Assembly: GCF_001695835.1 (NCBI RefSeq)
Contig: NZ_MBSO01000011.1
Location: 1-64,000 of the forward strand
DNA from: Ensifer sp. LC11
GTDB lineage: Bacteria > Pseudomonadota > Alphaproteobacteria > Rhizobiales > Rhizobiaceae
Direction: 5' to 3'
Length of the DNA: 64,000 nt
Part shown: positions 57,008 through 64,000 of the stretch, piece after piece
How positions within the stretch are numbered: position 1 is the stretch's first letter
Layout of the letters: every line of letters starts with the position of its first letter
The notes under the pieces: model-generated
Database searches by the model: none
What the model was told of the DNA's origin: nothing
What the model saw: only the letters and a program-made list of their open reading frames with translations
Program-made: the position numbers and the translations under genes

Positions 57008-57210
57008 GCGCGCGGTTTCCGAACATTGTCGACGCCGAGCCGCTATGGGCCAAAGGTAGTCACTGGCGGGACCTGTGACAGAGCGTTCGAAAAAGGGAAG
57101 GGTGCATTTGCGATGCTCCCTTCGCATGCGGCCATGCCGCGCCGCCTTCAGCGCCGCGGCACTCTGTTTCATTCTTACGCCGCAGACGACTTAAGGAAAC
57201 ATGCAGGCGA

Positions 57211-58038
57211 TCAGGGCTTGAAGCGGGCGACCACCAGATGGCCGGCGATCGGCACGCCTTCTTCCATGCGCACCGTGATGTCGCCGACTTCGACGATCTC
57301 GAAGCCGGTGGCCGCCAGGCGGTCGCGCAGATAGCTTTCGGCGTGGGCGAAGCGCTGGTGCGGGCCGACCATGAAATTGCGGCCTGCGAAGGTTTCAGCC
57401 GGCAATGTTTCGCTGGAGAAGATCAAAAGGCCGCCGGGAACCAGATTGTCGACCGCGCCGAAGAACAGTGCCTCGAGCGCGCCCATATAGGGAAGCACGT
57501 CGGTCGCGACGATCAGGTCGAAGGGCTCGTCGTCGTTGTCGTCGAGATAGTCGACCGCTTCGGCGACATAGAGCGTCTCGTAGAGGTCCTTTTCATGGGC
57601 GATCTCGACCATGTTTTCGGAGAGGTCGATACCGGTAATGTCTTCCGCCATGTCGCGGAGCGCGCCGCCGGTCAGCCCCGTGCCGCATCCGAGATCGAGA
57701 ACGCGGTCGAAGGGGCCGAGTTCGAGCGCCTGCAGGCGCTGGCGCACCAGAAGCGGAACGCAATAGCCGAGCTGGTCGACGAGCACATTGTCGAAGACTT
57801 CGGCGTGCTGGTCGAAAAGGGTCGCGACATAGGCGTCGGGTGCCTTCACCGGTGTCTCGCCGCGTCCCATCGAAGCGAGCCGCACGGCAGCGCCGCCGTG
57901 GTCCTCGGGGTCGAGCGCCAGCACCTCGGCATAGGCCTGTGCGGCGGCATCGAACTTGCCGGACTTTTCCAGGGAGAGGGCGCGGTTATAGGCTTCCGCC
58001 AGCGCTTCCTCGTCGATTTTGGTGCTCTTCTGGGTCAT
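57211..58038 (-). CDS. TPR-containing SAM-dependent methyltransferase
   Basis: The 275-residue protein begins with a short TPR segment (YNRALSLEKSGKFDAAAQAY, about 17-50) and then has a class I methyltransferase domain with the SAM loop VLDLGCGTGLTGGALRD (about 112-128) and later acidic tract GIDLSENMVEIA. This fused form is typical of alphaproteobacteria. The target is unknown. It is transcribed alone. Confidence 0.92.
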   Translation of the reverse strand: MTQKSTKIDEEALAEAYNRALSLEKSGKFDAAAQAYAEVLALDPEDHGGAAVRLASMGRGETPVKAPDAYVATLFDQHAEVFDNVLVDQLGYCVPLLVRQRLQALELGPFDRVLDLGCGTGLTGGALRDMAEDITGIDLSENMVEIAHEKDLYETLYVAEAVDYLDDNDDEPFDLIVATDVLPYMGALEALFFGAVDNLVPGGLLIFSSETLPAETFAGRNFMVGPHQRFAHAESYLRDRLAATGFEIVEVGDITVRMEEGVPIAGHLVVARFKP

Positions 58039-58241
58039 TCGCGCTTCTTACGTCCGAAGCCGGGCTTTGGCAATCGCCGTCGGCGATCGTTTGCCGTGGC
58101 GGATCAACCGGTATTCGGGCGAGAGATAGGATTTCATTGGCCTTTTAGACGAAAAACGTCGCCGTGCGACGCCGTCGGGATTTATCGGCCGAAAGAAAGG
58201 AGTCATCATCGCAAACATAAGAAAAGACGGGAGGAATGCCG

Positions 58242-58967
58242 ATGTCCGCCGAGCTTGGTCCGCTGATCCTAACCGCCGAGATCAAGGAGCCGAAGGGACC
58301 GCCGTTGCCGCAGACGTCACAGGAGCAGATCAACGCGGTGGTGCATTACTATCGCGGTGAAATGGGGCGCATGGCCGGCTGGCGCGACCGCATCGACCGA
58401 ACCTCGAACTGGGCGATCACCGTCGTCGCGGCTCTGCTGTCCGTGTCGCTGTCGACACCGTCGTCGCACCACGGCGTTCTGCTTTTCGCCATGCTTCTGA
58501 TCACCCTGCTGCTTTTGATCGAGGCAAGGCGCTACCGCTTCTTCGATGTCTATCGCGCCCGCGTGCGTCAGTTGGAACGCGGCTACTTCGCCCAGATCCT
58601 GGCACCGGATGGAGCGGCGAACCTCAATTGGGCGGCGTCGATTGCCAAGAGCCTGCGCAGGCCCGCATTCCTGATGAGTTACCGCGAGGCGGTCTGCCGA
58701 CGGCTCCAGCGCAATTATTGCTGGATGTACCTCATCCTGCTGCTGGCCTGGGCGCTGAAAATCTCCTCTCCGAAGGTCTCGACCAATGGCGAACCCTTCG
58801 GTCACGTGCGTTCGTGGACGGACGTCGCTCAGAATGCCGCGCTCGGCCCCTTGCCCGGCTGGCCGGTCATCATTGGTGTTGCCCTGATTTATGGACTGGT
58901 GCTCTACGGCTCGGTGCACAGGGAGCCGCGCGAAGGAGAACTCGCGCACGGGGAGGTGCATGTCTGA
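58242..58967 (+). CDS. DUF2270 membrane protein
   Basis: The 241-residue protein has the DUF2270 signature INAVVHYYRGEMGRMAGWRD (about 29-48) followed by RTSNWAITVVAALLSVSLS, and three to four membrane segments in all. The family is of unknown role. The ATG at 58242 is preferred over the one six bases upstream because GGGAGGA then has proper spacing. It is a single-gene unit. Confidence 0.9.
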   Translation: MSAELGPLILTAEIKEPKGPPLPQTSQEQINAVVHYYRGEMGRMAGWRDRIDRTSNWAITVVAALLSVSLSTPSSHHGVLLFAMLLITLLLLIEARRYRFFDVYRARVRQLERGYFAQILAPDGAANLNWAASIAKSLRRPAFLMSYREAVCRRLQRNYCWMYLILLLAWALKISSPKVSTNGEPFGHVRSWTDVAQNAALGPLPGWPVIIGVALIYGLVLYGSVHREPREGELAHGEVHV

Positions 58968-59020
58968 GGAGAGGGATTAGCAGAACCAGCGGCCCTTCGG
59001 CATGTTTCCCTTTATCGCGG

Positions 59021-59100
59021 TCGATCAAAGGATAAAACAAGCGGCAATTCAAAGTACTACAGCGGCCTTTGCGCGTCTCATGAGATGCCAGGCGCTATAT
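59021..59100 (+). repeat. CTACAGCG hairpin repeat, copy 3
   Basis: TCGATCAAAGGATAAAAC, then CAAAGTACTACAGCGGCC and TTTGCGCGTCTCATGAGATG match copy 2 at 11018 closely; the inner hairpin is less perfect. It lies in the gap between the DUF2270 gene and usg. Confidence 0.75.
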
Positions 59101-59185
59101 AGGCCGCGTCGCCGTTCGTGATTGCGGCAAGCAATTACCACGCGAGGCCCGTCTGCTGGTGGAAGCCGGTCTCGCTCTTTCAGGC

Positions 59186-59452
59186 TCAGTGCAGAATGAA
59201 CTCGCCCTTCAGGGCGCGCCATTCGGTGGCCGAAATCAGCTTGCGGTGCACGTAGCGCACCGAATGCAGGGGCCCATCCAATTTTTCTTCCCAGAACTTC
59301 AGGAAGCTGCGCATCTCCGGGAACTCCGGCGCCAGGTCGTAGTGCTGCCAGATATAGGTCTGCAGGAAGGCGGGATGGTCGGGCAGATGGTAGAGGATCT
59401 GGGCCGTGGTCAGGCCGTAGCCCTTCAGTTGCAGTTCCATTTCGTTTGTCAT
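59186..59452 (-). CDS. usg: Usg family protein
   Basis: The 88-residue protein matches the alphaproteobacterial Usg family: MELQLKGYGLTTAQILYHLP, DHPAFLQTYIWQHYDLAPEFP, KFWEEKLDGPLHSV and a C-terminal EFILH. It is soluble, short and of unknown function, often near tryptophan or other biosynthesis genes. Here it lies between the DUF2270 gene and the amino acid permeases. The length is standard. Confidence 0.88.
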   Translation of the reverse strand: MTNEMELQLKGYGLTTAQILYHLPDHPAFLQTYIWQHYDLAPEFPEMRSFLKFWEEKLDGPLHSVRYVHRKLISATEWRALKGEFILH

Positions 59453-59558
59453 CAGGACCTCACTTCTCGCAAAGGTTGGTCCCTATGATGAAACGCTTGA
59501 TTTATTAATCAAGACCTAATATTTGCTTCGAATTGATACTTTCGCCATAAATATCAAA

Positions 59559-59594
59559 AGCTTGGCAGCATCCCTTGCGGAGTGCTGCCAAGCT
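59559..59594 (-). terminator. Terminator of the amino acid permease operon
   Basis: AGCTTGGCAGCA and TGCTGCCAAGCT form a 12-bp stem with a 12-base loop, and on the minus strand TTTTGATATTT follows, 20 bases past the permease stop. Confidence 0.88.
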
Positions 59595-59614
59595 CGCTCG
59601 AAGGTTTTCGATCG

Positions 59615-60445
59615 TTAGCGCTTCAGGTGGCGGGTCAGCCTTGTTTCCAGCACGCTCCAGATGTTGCGCAGGATCTCGACCATGATCAGGTAGAGAATGG
59701 CTGCCCAGATATACATCTGGAAGTCGAAGGTGCGGGAGAAGGCGTAGCGGGTTTCGCCCATCAGGTCGAAGACGGTGACGATCGCGACGATCGCCGACCC
59801 CTTGATCATCAGGATGATTTCATTGCCGTAGGGACGCAGCGCCACGATCATCGCCTGCGGCAGGATGATCTTCGAGAAGGCGACACGCGCGGGCAGGCCA
59901 AGCGCGGCCGCACCCTCGCGCTGGCCGCGCGGCACGCTCTCGATGGCGCCGCGCAGGATTTCCGCCTGATAGGCTGCCGTGTTGAGCGTGAAGGCGAAGA
60001 TCGCGCAGTTCCAAGCCTCGCGGAAGAACCACCACAGGCCGACCGCTTCGAGCTGCGGGCGGAAACTGCCGAGGCCGTAATAGATCAGGAACAATTGCGC
60101 CAGCAGCGGCGTGCCGCGGAAGAAGTAGACATAGGCATAGGCGAACCAGGACAGGAACCTGTTTTTTGACATGCGGGCAAAGGCGATCGGCAGCGACAGG
60201 ATGGCGCCCATGACGATCGAGAGGCCCACCAGTGTCAGCGTCACGCCGAGCCCGTTGATGAAGCGAGGGCCGTATCTGGCGAATTTCTCCGGATCCCAGC
60301 CGCCGACGACGGTCAGGAAGATGCCGACGCCGAGCGCCAGCCAGATGCCGAGCGCGACACTGCCGACGAAGCGGGTCAGCGTATAGGGTTTCGGCGGAAC
60401 CGGCGGCGGAGCCTGCGGCGGGATCATCGTTGCTACAGCGCTCAT
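59615..60445 (-). CDS. Polar amino acid ABC transporter permease (HisM/ArtM-like)
   Basis: The 276-residue permease has a Pro-rich lead (about 1-20), five to six membrane segments, and the EAA-type loop around GAAALGLPARVAFSKIILPQ. It belongs to the histidine/arginine/lysine group with GTPLLAQLFLIYYGLG. It overlaps the other permease gene by four bases and would form a heterodimer with it. No ATP-binding gene follows; usg comes next. Confidence 0.92.
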   Translation of the reverse strand: MSAVATMIPPQAPPPVPPKPYTLTRFVGSVALGIWLALGVGIFLTVVGGWDPEKFARYGPRFINGLGVTLTLVGLSIVMGAILSLPIAFARMSKNRFLSWFAYAYVYFFRGTPLLAQLFLIYYGLGSFRPQLEAVGLWWFFREAWNCAIFAFTLNTAAYQAEILRGAIESVPRGQREGAAALGLPARVAFSKIILPQAMIVALRPYGNEIILMIKGSAIVAIVTVFDLMGETRYAFSRTFDFQMYIWAAILYLIMVEILRNIWSVLETRLTRHLKR

Positions 60446-61245
60446 CGGCCCATCTCCGCACGTTTGGTTCGCCGTTCGAGATACGAGAAGACGATCGAGG
60501 AAATCATCGCGAGGATCAGGAAGAGCACGCAGGCGACGCCATAGAATTCGAAGGCCTGCTTGGTGACACGGGCCGCCACGCCGGTCTGGCGCAGGATGTC
60601 CGTCAGGCCAACGACCGAGACGAGGGCGGTGTCCTTGAGCAAGGCCATCCAGAGATTGCCGAGACCGGGCAGGGCGATGCGCACGAGCTGCGGCAGGATG
60701 ATGAGGCGCATGGTCCTGCCGCGATGGAGACCAAGGGCATCGCCAGCCTCGTATTGTCCATGTGGAATGGCCCTGAAGGCGGAGAGCAGAACTTCCGAGC
60801 AATAGGCGGAGAAGACGACGCCGAGAGCGATCATGCCGGCGAAGAAGGCATTGATCTCCACCGGGCCTTCATAGCCGAGCGTTGCCAGCAACTGCTGCAC
60901 GAGGATCTGCAGGCCGTAATAGACGATGAAGAGCGTCAGCAGTTCAGGCAGGCCGCGGAAGATCGTCGTGTAGATGTTGGCGGCGAGCCGGACGGTACGC
61001 TCCTCCGATTGCTTGCCGAGCGCAATGAAGAAGCCGATCAGCAGGCCGACTGGCAGCGTGGCGATCGCAAGGCTCGCGGTAACGACGAAGCCGTAGGCGA
61101 TGTCGTCGCCCCAACCGGTGTCGCCGCAGGCAAGCAAGGTGCCGGACGCGAACCACCGAAAGACCCCGACCGGGCCGCAGAATGGATCGATGATCGATCC
61201 GATCCAGGATAGGATGGAATAGAAGCCGGCAAATAACCCGCTCAT
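60442..61245 (-). CDS. Polar amino acid ABC transporter permease (HisQ/ArtQ-like)
   Basis: The 267-residue permease has five membrane segments, the typical FRGLPELLTLFIVYYGLQ motif, and the EAA-type loop EAGDALGLHRGRTMRLIILP. A lead domain of about 45 residues includes two Cys (PFCGP, LACGD). It pairs with the permease downstream in the import of basic or other polar amino acids delivered by the binding protein at 61414-62196. Confidence 0.92.
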   Translation of the reverse strand: MSGLFAGFYSILSWIGSIIDPFCGPVGVFRWFASGTLLACGDTGWGDDIAYGFVVTASLAIATLPVGLLIGFFIALGKQSEERTVRLAANIYTTIFRGLPELLTLFIVYYGLQILVQQLLATLGYEGPVEINAFFAGMIALGVVFSAYCSEVLLSAFRAIPHGQYEAGDALGLHRGRTMRLIILPQLVRIALPGLGNLWMALLKDTALVSVVGLTDILRQTGVAARVTKQAFEFYGVACVLFLILAMISSIVFSYLERRTKRAEMGR

Positions 61246-61317
61246 GTCAGAGATTTCCCCTTTGCGCTGTTCTTATCCGTATCGATCGCGCTTTGTTTTA
61301 GGTTCTTGTCAAACAAA

Positions 61318-61346
61318 AACGGCGGAAGGGCAAGCCGTCCGCCGTT
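61318..61346 (-). terminator. Terminator between the binding protein and permease genes
   Basis: AACGGCGGA and TCCGCCGTT form a 9-bp stem and, on the minus strand, TTTTGTTTGA follows. Lying 68 bases past the binding protein stop, it would lower expression of the permeases relative to the binding protein. Confidence 0.85.
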
Positions 61347-61413
61347 GCAATTTTCGCATCAACCGACGTTTTTCCGGCATGATTCACTAGGAAATCGCAC
61401 CGGAACCCGTCAA

Positions 61414-62196
61414 TCAGCTTCCATAAACGTCAAACGGGAAGTACTTTTCGTTGATTTCCTTGTACTTGCCGTTGGCGCGGATCGCTTCGATCGCCTTGTT
61501 GAACTTCTCGCGCAGCGCGTCGTCGCCCTTGCGAACGGCAATACCGGCGCCATCACCGTTGATAACAGGATCGATCGGCAGGGTGCCGAGCAGCTTGCAG
61601 CAGGCGCCGTCGGTTGTCTTCAACCATTCGGAGAGCACGACGACATCGTCGATGACGGCGTCGATGCGGCCGTTGGCGATGTCGAGCTTGTACTCGTCAG
61701 CCGTCGGATAGAGCTTGATGTCTGCACCCTTCATATGCGCTTCGGCATAGTTGGAGTGGGTGGTGGAGCCTTGAGCGCCGAGCGCCTTGCCTTCAAGTGC
61801 CGCTGCCGTCGCTTCGGTGATCGGCGAATCCTTCGGCACGACGATCGCCGGCGGCGTGTTGTAGTACTTGTTGGTGAAGTCGACCTTTTCCTTGCGCTCG
61901 GCGGTGATCGACATGGAGGCGATGATTGCGTCGAACTTCTTGGCGATGAGCGCCGGAATGATGCCATCCCAGTCCTGCGTGACGAACGTGCACTCGGCCT
62001 TCATTTCCACGCACAGCGCCTTGGCGATGTCGATGTCGAAGCCCGTCAGCGTGCCGTCCGCTTCGAGGTTGTTGAAGGGCGGATAGGCGCCTTCCGTGCC
62101 GATAACGACCTTTTCGCCGTCGGCCATGGCCGAGCCTGCCATGAGCACGAAAACGGCAGCCGATGCGGCGGCTGCCAGCCGCTTGGAAATACGCAT
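61414..62196 (-). CDS. Amino acid ABC transporter substrate-binding protein
   Basis: The 260-residue periplasmic protein has a signal peptide (cleavage near GSAMADGEK) and the family 3 solute-binding pattern: GTEGAYPPFNNLEADGTLTG, the arginine-contact SMSITAERKEKVDFT, and DVVVLSEWLKTTDGAC with two Cys. The sequence is nearest the lysine/arginine/ornithine or histidine group. It is the first gene of the transporter operon. Confidence 0.93.
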   Translation of the reverse strand: MRISKRLAAAASAAVFVLMAGSAMADGEKVVIGTEGAYPPFNNLEADGTLTGFDIDIAKALCVEMKAECTFVTQDWDGIIPALIAKKFDAIIASMSITAERKEKVDFTNKYYNTPPAIVVPKDSPITEATAAALEGKALGAQGSTTHSNYAEAHMKGADIKLYPTADEYKLDIANGRIDAVIDDVVVLSEWLKTTDGACCKLLGTLPIDPVINGDGAGIAVRKGDDALREKFNKAIEAIRANGKYKEINEKYFPFDVYGS

Positions 62197-62613
62197 GATA
62201 GTCCTCTCTGTTGGCCGACATCCGGTTTTTTGTTTTTCACGGATGCCAATTTCAGCCGGGGCGTCTGCCGCCGGTTGCGGCGATATTCGTACTCTTTTCC
62301 TGTAAAAATCAACAGGAAAGCGAAAGCCCTCAACGGGAAATGGATTTCGACCGGAGATTGCGAAGGCAGTGGCGGAATGAAGATGAACGGTGCGTTCAGG
62401 CGCGGTTAATCTTGCCTCCGCTAGCCCTTATGCTGGAACCGGCGCGTGGTTCGGACGTTGCGCCTGATGGCTGTTGCCGAGGACAACACAAAAAAGCCGG
62501 AACCTTGGGTCAAGGCCCCGTAAGTATTCGCGTTCGCATTCGCTTCTTCCGCGTGTCATGGATAGGAGTGAGGATGCGGGCCAGGACCTCCCAGGAAGAG
62601 GAAGGAAGACAAA
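62197..62613. other. Divergent control region between the binding protein and the envelope protein genes
   Basis: No gene is recognised in these 417 bases. The left part, with TTTTTTGTTTTTC, probably holds the binding protein promoter. The right part holds the stress promoter at 62435-62459. Confidence 0.5.
62435..62459 (+). promoter_or_regulatory. RpoE2/EcfG-type general stress promoter
   Basis: GGAAC at 62435 and CGTT at 62456 are separated by exactly 16 bases, the consensus of the RpoE2/EcfG sigma factor of rhizobia. The predicted start near 62466 leaves a leader of about 150 bases before the gene at 62614. Confidence 0.65.
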
Positions 62614-64000
62614 ATGTCGATTCGATCCAAGCTTTTCGCAACCGTAGCGCTGCCGGTGCTGTCGGTCTCCGTCGCGGTTCCACCCGCCGTGGCCGACAGT
62701 CTGATGAAGCCATTCGAGGTTGCACAGGAAAGCGGTGGTCAGTCTGAGGAAGAGCTGCTGTTGCTGAAGCAGCGCCAGGCTGAAGAGGAAGCTGCCCGCC
62801 AGGCAGAAGAGCAGCAGAGAGCAGCGGAAGAACAACAGAGGGCTGCCGAAGAAGAGGCCGCCCGTCAGCAGGCCGAGCAGCAGAGAGCCGCAGAGGAAGA
62901 AGCCGCACGCCAGGCGGCCGAGCAACAGAAGGCTGCCGAGGAAGAAGCTGCGCGCCAGGCAGCCGAGCAGCAGAAGGCTGCCGAAGAGGAAGCCGCCCGC
63001 CAGGCGGCTGAACAGCAGAAGGCTGCCGAAGAGGAAGCCGCTCGCCAGGCGGCTGAACAGCAGAAGGCTGCCGAAGAGGAAGCCGCGCGCCAGGCCGCTG
63101 AACAGCAGAAGGCTGCTGAAGAGGAAGCTGCGCGCCAGGCCGCCGAACAGCAGAAGGCTGCAGAAGACCAGAAGGCAGCCGATGAGGAAGCCGCCCGCAA
63201 GGCAGCCGAGCAGCAGAAGGCAGCCGAAGACGAAGCTGCCCGCCAGGCCGCAGAACAGCAGAGGGCCGCTGAAGAAGAAGCCGCCCGCAAGGCGGCAGAG
63301 GAGCAGAAGGCCACTGAGCAGGCTCAACCTGATGCCGCTCAGCAGCCGGCACCTGAAGGCGAGAAGGCTGCCGAGCAACCGGTCGTGACGGAAGAGCAGA
63401 AGGCCGGTGAGGAAGCCCCCGCGACGCAAGAGCAGAAGGCTGGCGAACAGCCTGTCGTGACCGACGAGCAGAAGGCTGGCGGCGAAGTCGCACCGGCCGT
63501 AGAGCCTCAGCCGCAGACCGGCGAAGGCCAGCCAGTGCCCGGTACCGAGCAGCCGCAGACGGGCGAGGGCCAGCCAGTGCCCGGTACCGAGCAGCCGCAG
63601 ACGGGCGAGGGCCAGCCAGTGCCAGGTACCGAGCAGCCGCAAACCGGCGAGGGGCAACCTGTGCCTGGCGCCGACGGCCAGCCGGCAACCGCCGAGCAGC
63701 AGCCGCAGGTGCAGCAGCCGGTTCCGGAAGTGGTCGATACCCGCACGGAGGAAGAGAAGGTGAAGATCGCCGAAGACCCGGCGGCAACCGACGAGACCGT
63801 GGTTCTGCCGGTTGAAAACGGTGCAGCCGTTCTCGACAGCGACAAGGACGCCGACAATGCCGGCGGCAACCAGGCACGCGAACAGCGCCAGAAGCTGCGC
63901 GAGGAACTGCGCGCCAACGAAGAAGACGCGCCGGCACCGGTAGACGATGCTGCCGCCCAGGCCGCAATCTCCGCCGAGCTCCAGGCTGACCTGCCGCAGA
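62614..64000 (+). CDS. Envelope protein with long coiled-coil and Pro/Gln repeats, partial
   Basis: The frame runs off the right edge after 462 codons. It begins MSIRSKLFATVALPVLSVSV, a signal peptide cleaved near AVADS. About 200 residues of Ala/Glu/Gln-rich heptad sequence follow, built from a 15-residue unit like AARQAAEQQKAAEEE, as in TolA. Next come KAGE-type and then four copies of the 14-residue unit QPQTGEGQPVPGTE, and a charged region. Rhizobial proteins of this plan often end in an OmpA domain, which lies outside the window. GGAAGG precedes the ATG, and an EcfG-type promoter lies upstream. Confidence 0.85.
   Translation, partial: MSIRSKLFATVALPVLSVSVAVPPAVADSLMKPFEVAQESGGQSEEELLLLKQRQAEEEAARQAEEQQRAAEEQQRAAEEEAARQQAEQQRAAEEEAARQAAEQQKAAEEEAARQAAEQQKAAEEEAARQAAEQQKAAEEEAARQAAEQQKAAEEEAARQAAEQQKAAEEEAARQAAEQQKAAEDQKAADEEAARKAAEQQKAAEDEAARQAAEQQRAAEEEAARKAAEEQKATEQAQPDAAQQPAPEGEKAAEQPVVTEEQKAGEEAPATQEQKAGEQPVVTDEQKAGGEVAPAVEPQPQTGEGQPVPGTEQPQTGEGQPVPGTEQPQTGEGQPVPGTEQPQTGEGQPVPGADGQPATAEQQPQVQQPVPEVVDTRTEEEKVKIAEDPAATDETVVLPVENGAAVLDSDKDADNAGGNQAREQRQKLREELRANEEDAPAPVDDAAAQAAISAELQADLPQ

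Noticed and set aside
62500-63970. Several long minus-strand frames rich in Ser, Leu and Arg over the right edge
   Set aside because: They are shadows of the repeated coiled-coil protein read on the plus strand, which has a signal peptide and a good ribosome site.

Overview
The window reads as chromosomal DNA of a Rhizobiaceae member, most like Sinorhizobium/Ensifer. The grounds are the high G+C, a DUF982 protein, the compact znuA / znuCB-zur arrangement, an aerobic-type cobalamin pair, several short rhizobial-type palindromic repeats, and one promoter that fits the general-stress (RpoE2/EcfG) consensus. No rRNA or tRNA gene and no CRISPR array was seen. Both edges cut genes: an IS transposase on the left and a long coiled-coil envelope protein on the right.

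Layout. 1-5 kb: a transposase fragment, an orphan TRAP permease pair (dctQM), and a divergent GH43 beta-xylosidase with a LacI-type operator. 5-10.4 kb: a zinc-limitation block made of a CobW-family zinc chaperone, znuA, znuC, znuB and zur, with Zur-box-like palindromes at each promoter. 10.4-21.9 kb: housekeeping and small genes (gamma carbonic anhydrase, FAH-family hydrolase, small lipoproteins, dusA, csp, a J-domain protein, a glycine-rich repeat protein, an oxidoreductase/HxlR pair, tyrS). tyrS is preceded by an apparent Tyr-codon leader peptide and attenuator. 22.2-24.7 kb: a visibly A/T-rich two-gene island, an ABC-type ATPase plus a DUF4435/TOPRIM-like protein, which fits the PARIS (AriA-AriB) anti-phage system. 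24.7-33.1 kb: uvrB, a secreted FecR-domain protein and two class III nucleotide cyclases. 33-43 kb: acetyltransferases, a cell-wall hydrolase-like protein, TerC, a thioesterase, a chemoreceptor, a triple Kazal lipoprotein, an extensin-like protein and a candidate small RNA. 43-49 kb: a BigR-like regulator with two YeeE/YedE sulfur transporters, an ABC-2 exporter, an aspartic protease, DUF1289, and divergent cobV/cobU. 49.5-64 kb: dgkA, a histidine kinase, nuclease and repair genes, an Lrp regulator, a DMT transporter, a methyltransferase, usg, a polar amino acid ABC transporter lacking its ATPase, and the envelope protein at the right edge.

The clearest joint functions are zinc uptake and sparing under Zur; late cobalamin assembly, where CobU activates the lower ligand and CobV joins it to the corrinoid; sulfur-compound uptake under an ArsR-type repressor; and the two-gene defence island. 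Gene starts were moved inward wherever a ribosome binding site, signal peptide or domain start supported it. All functional calls rest on sequence motifs read by eye and on knowledge of the families; no database search was run.
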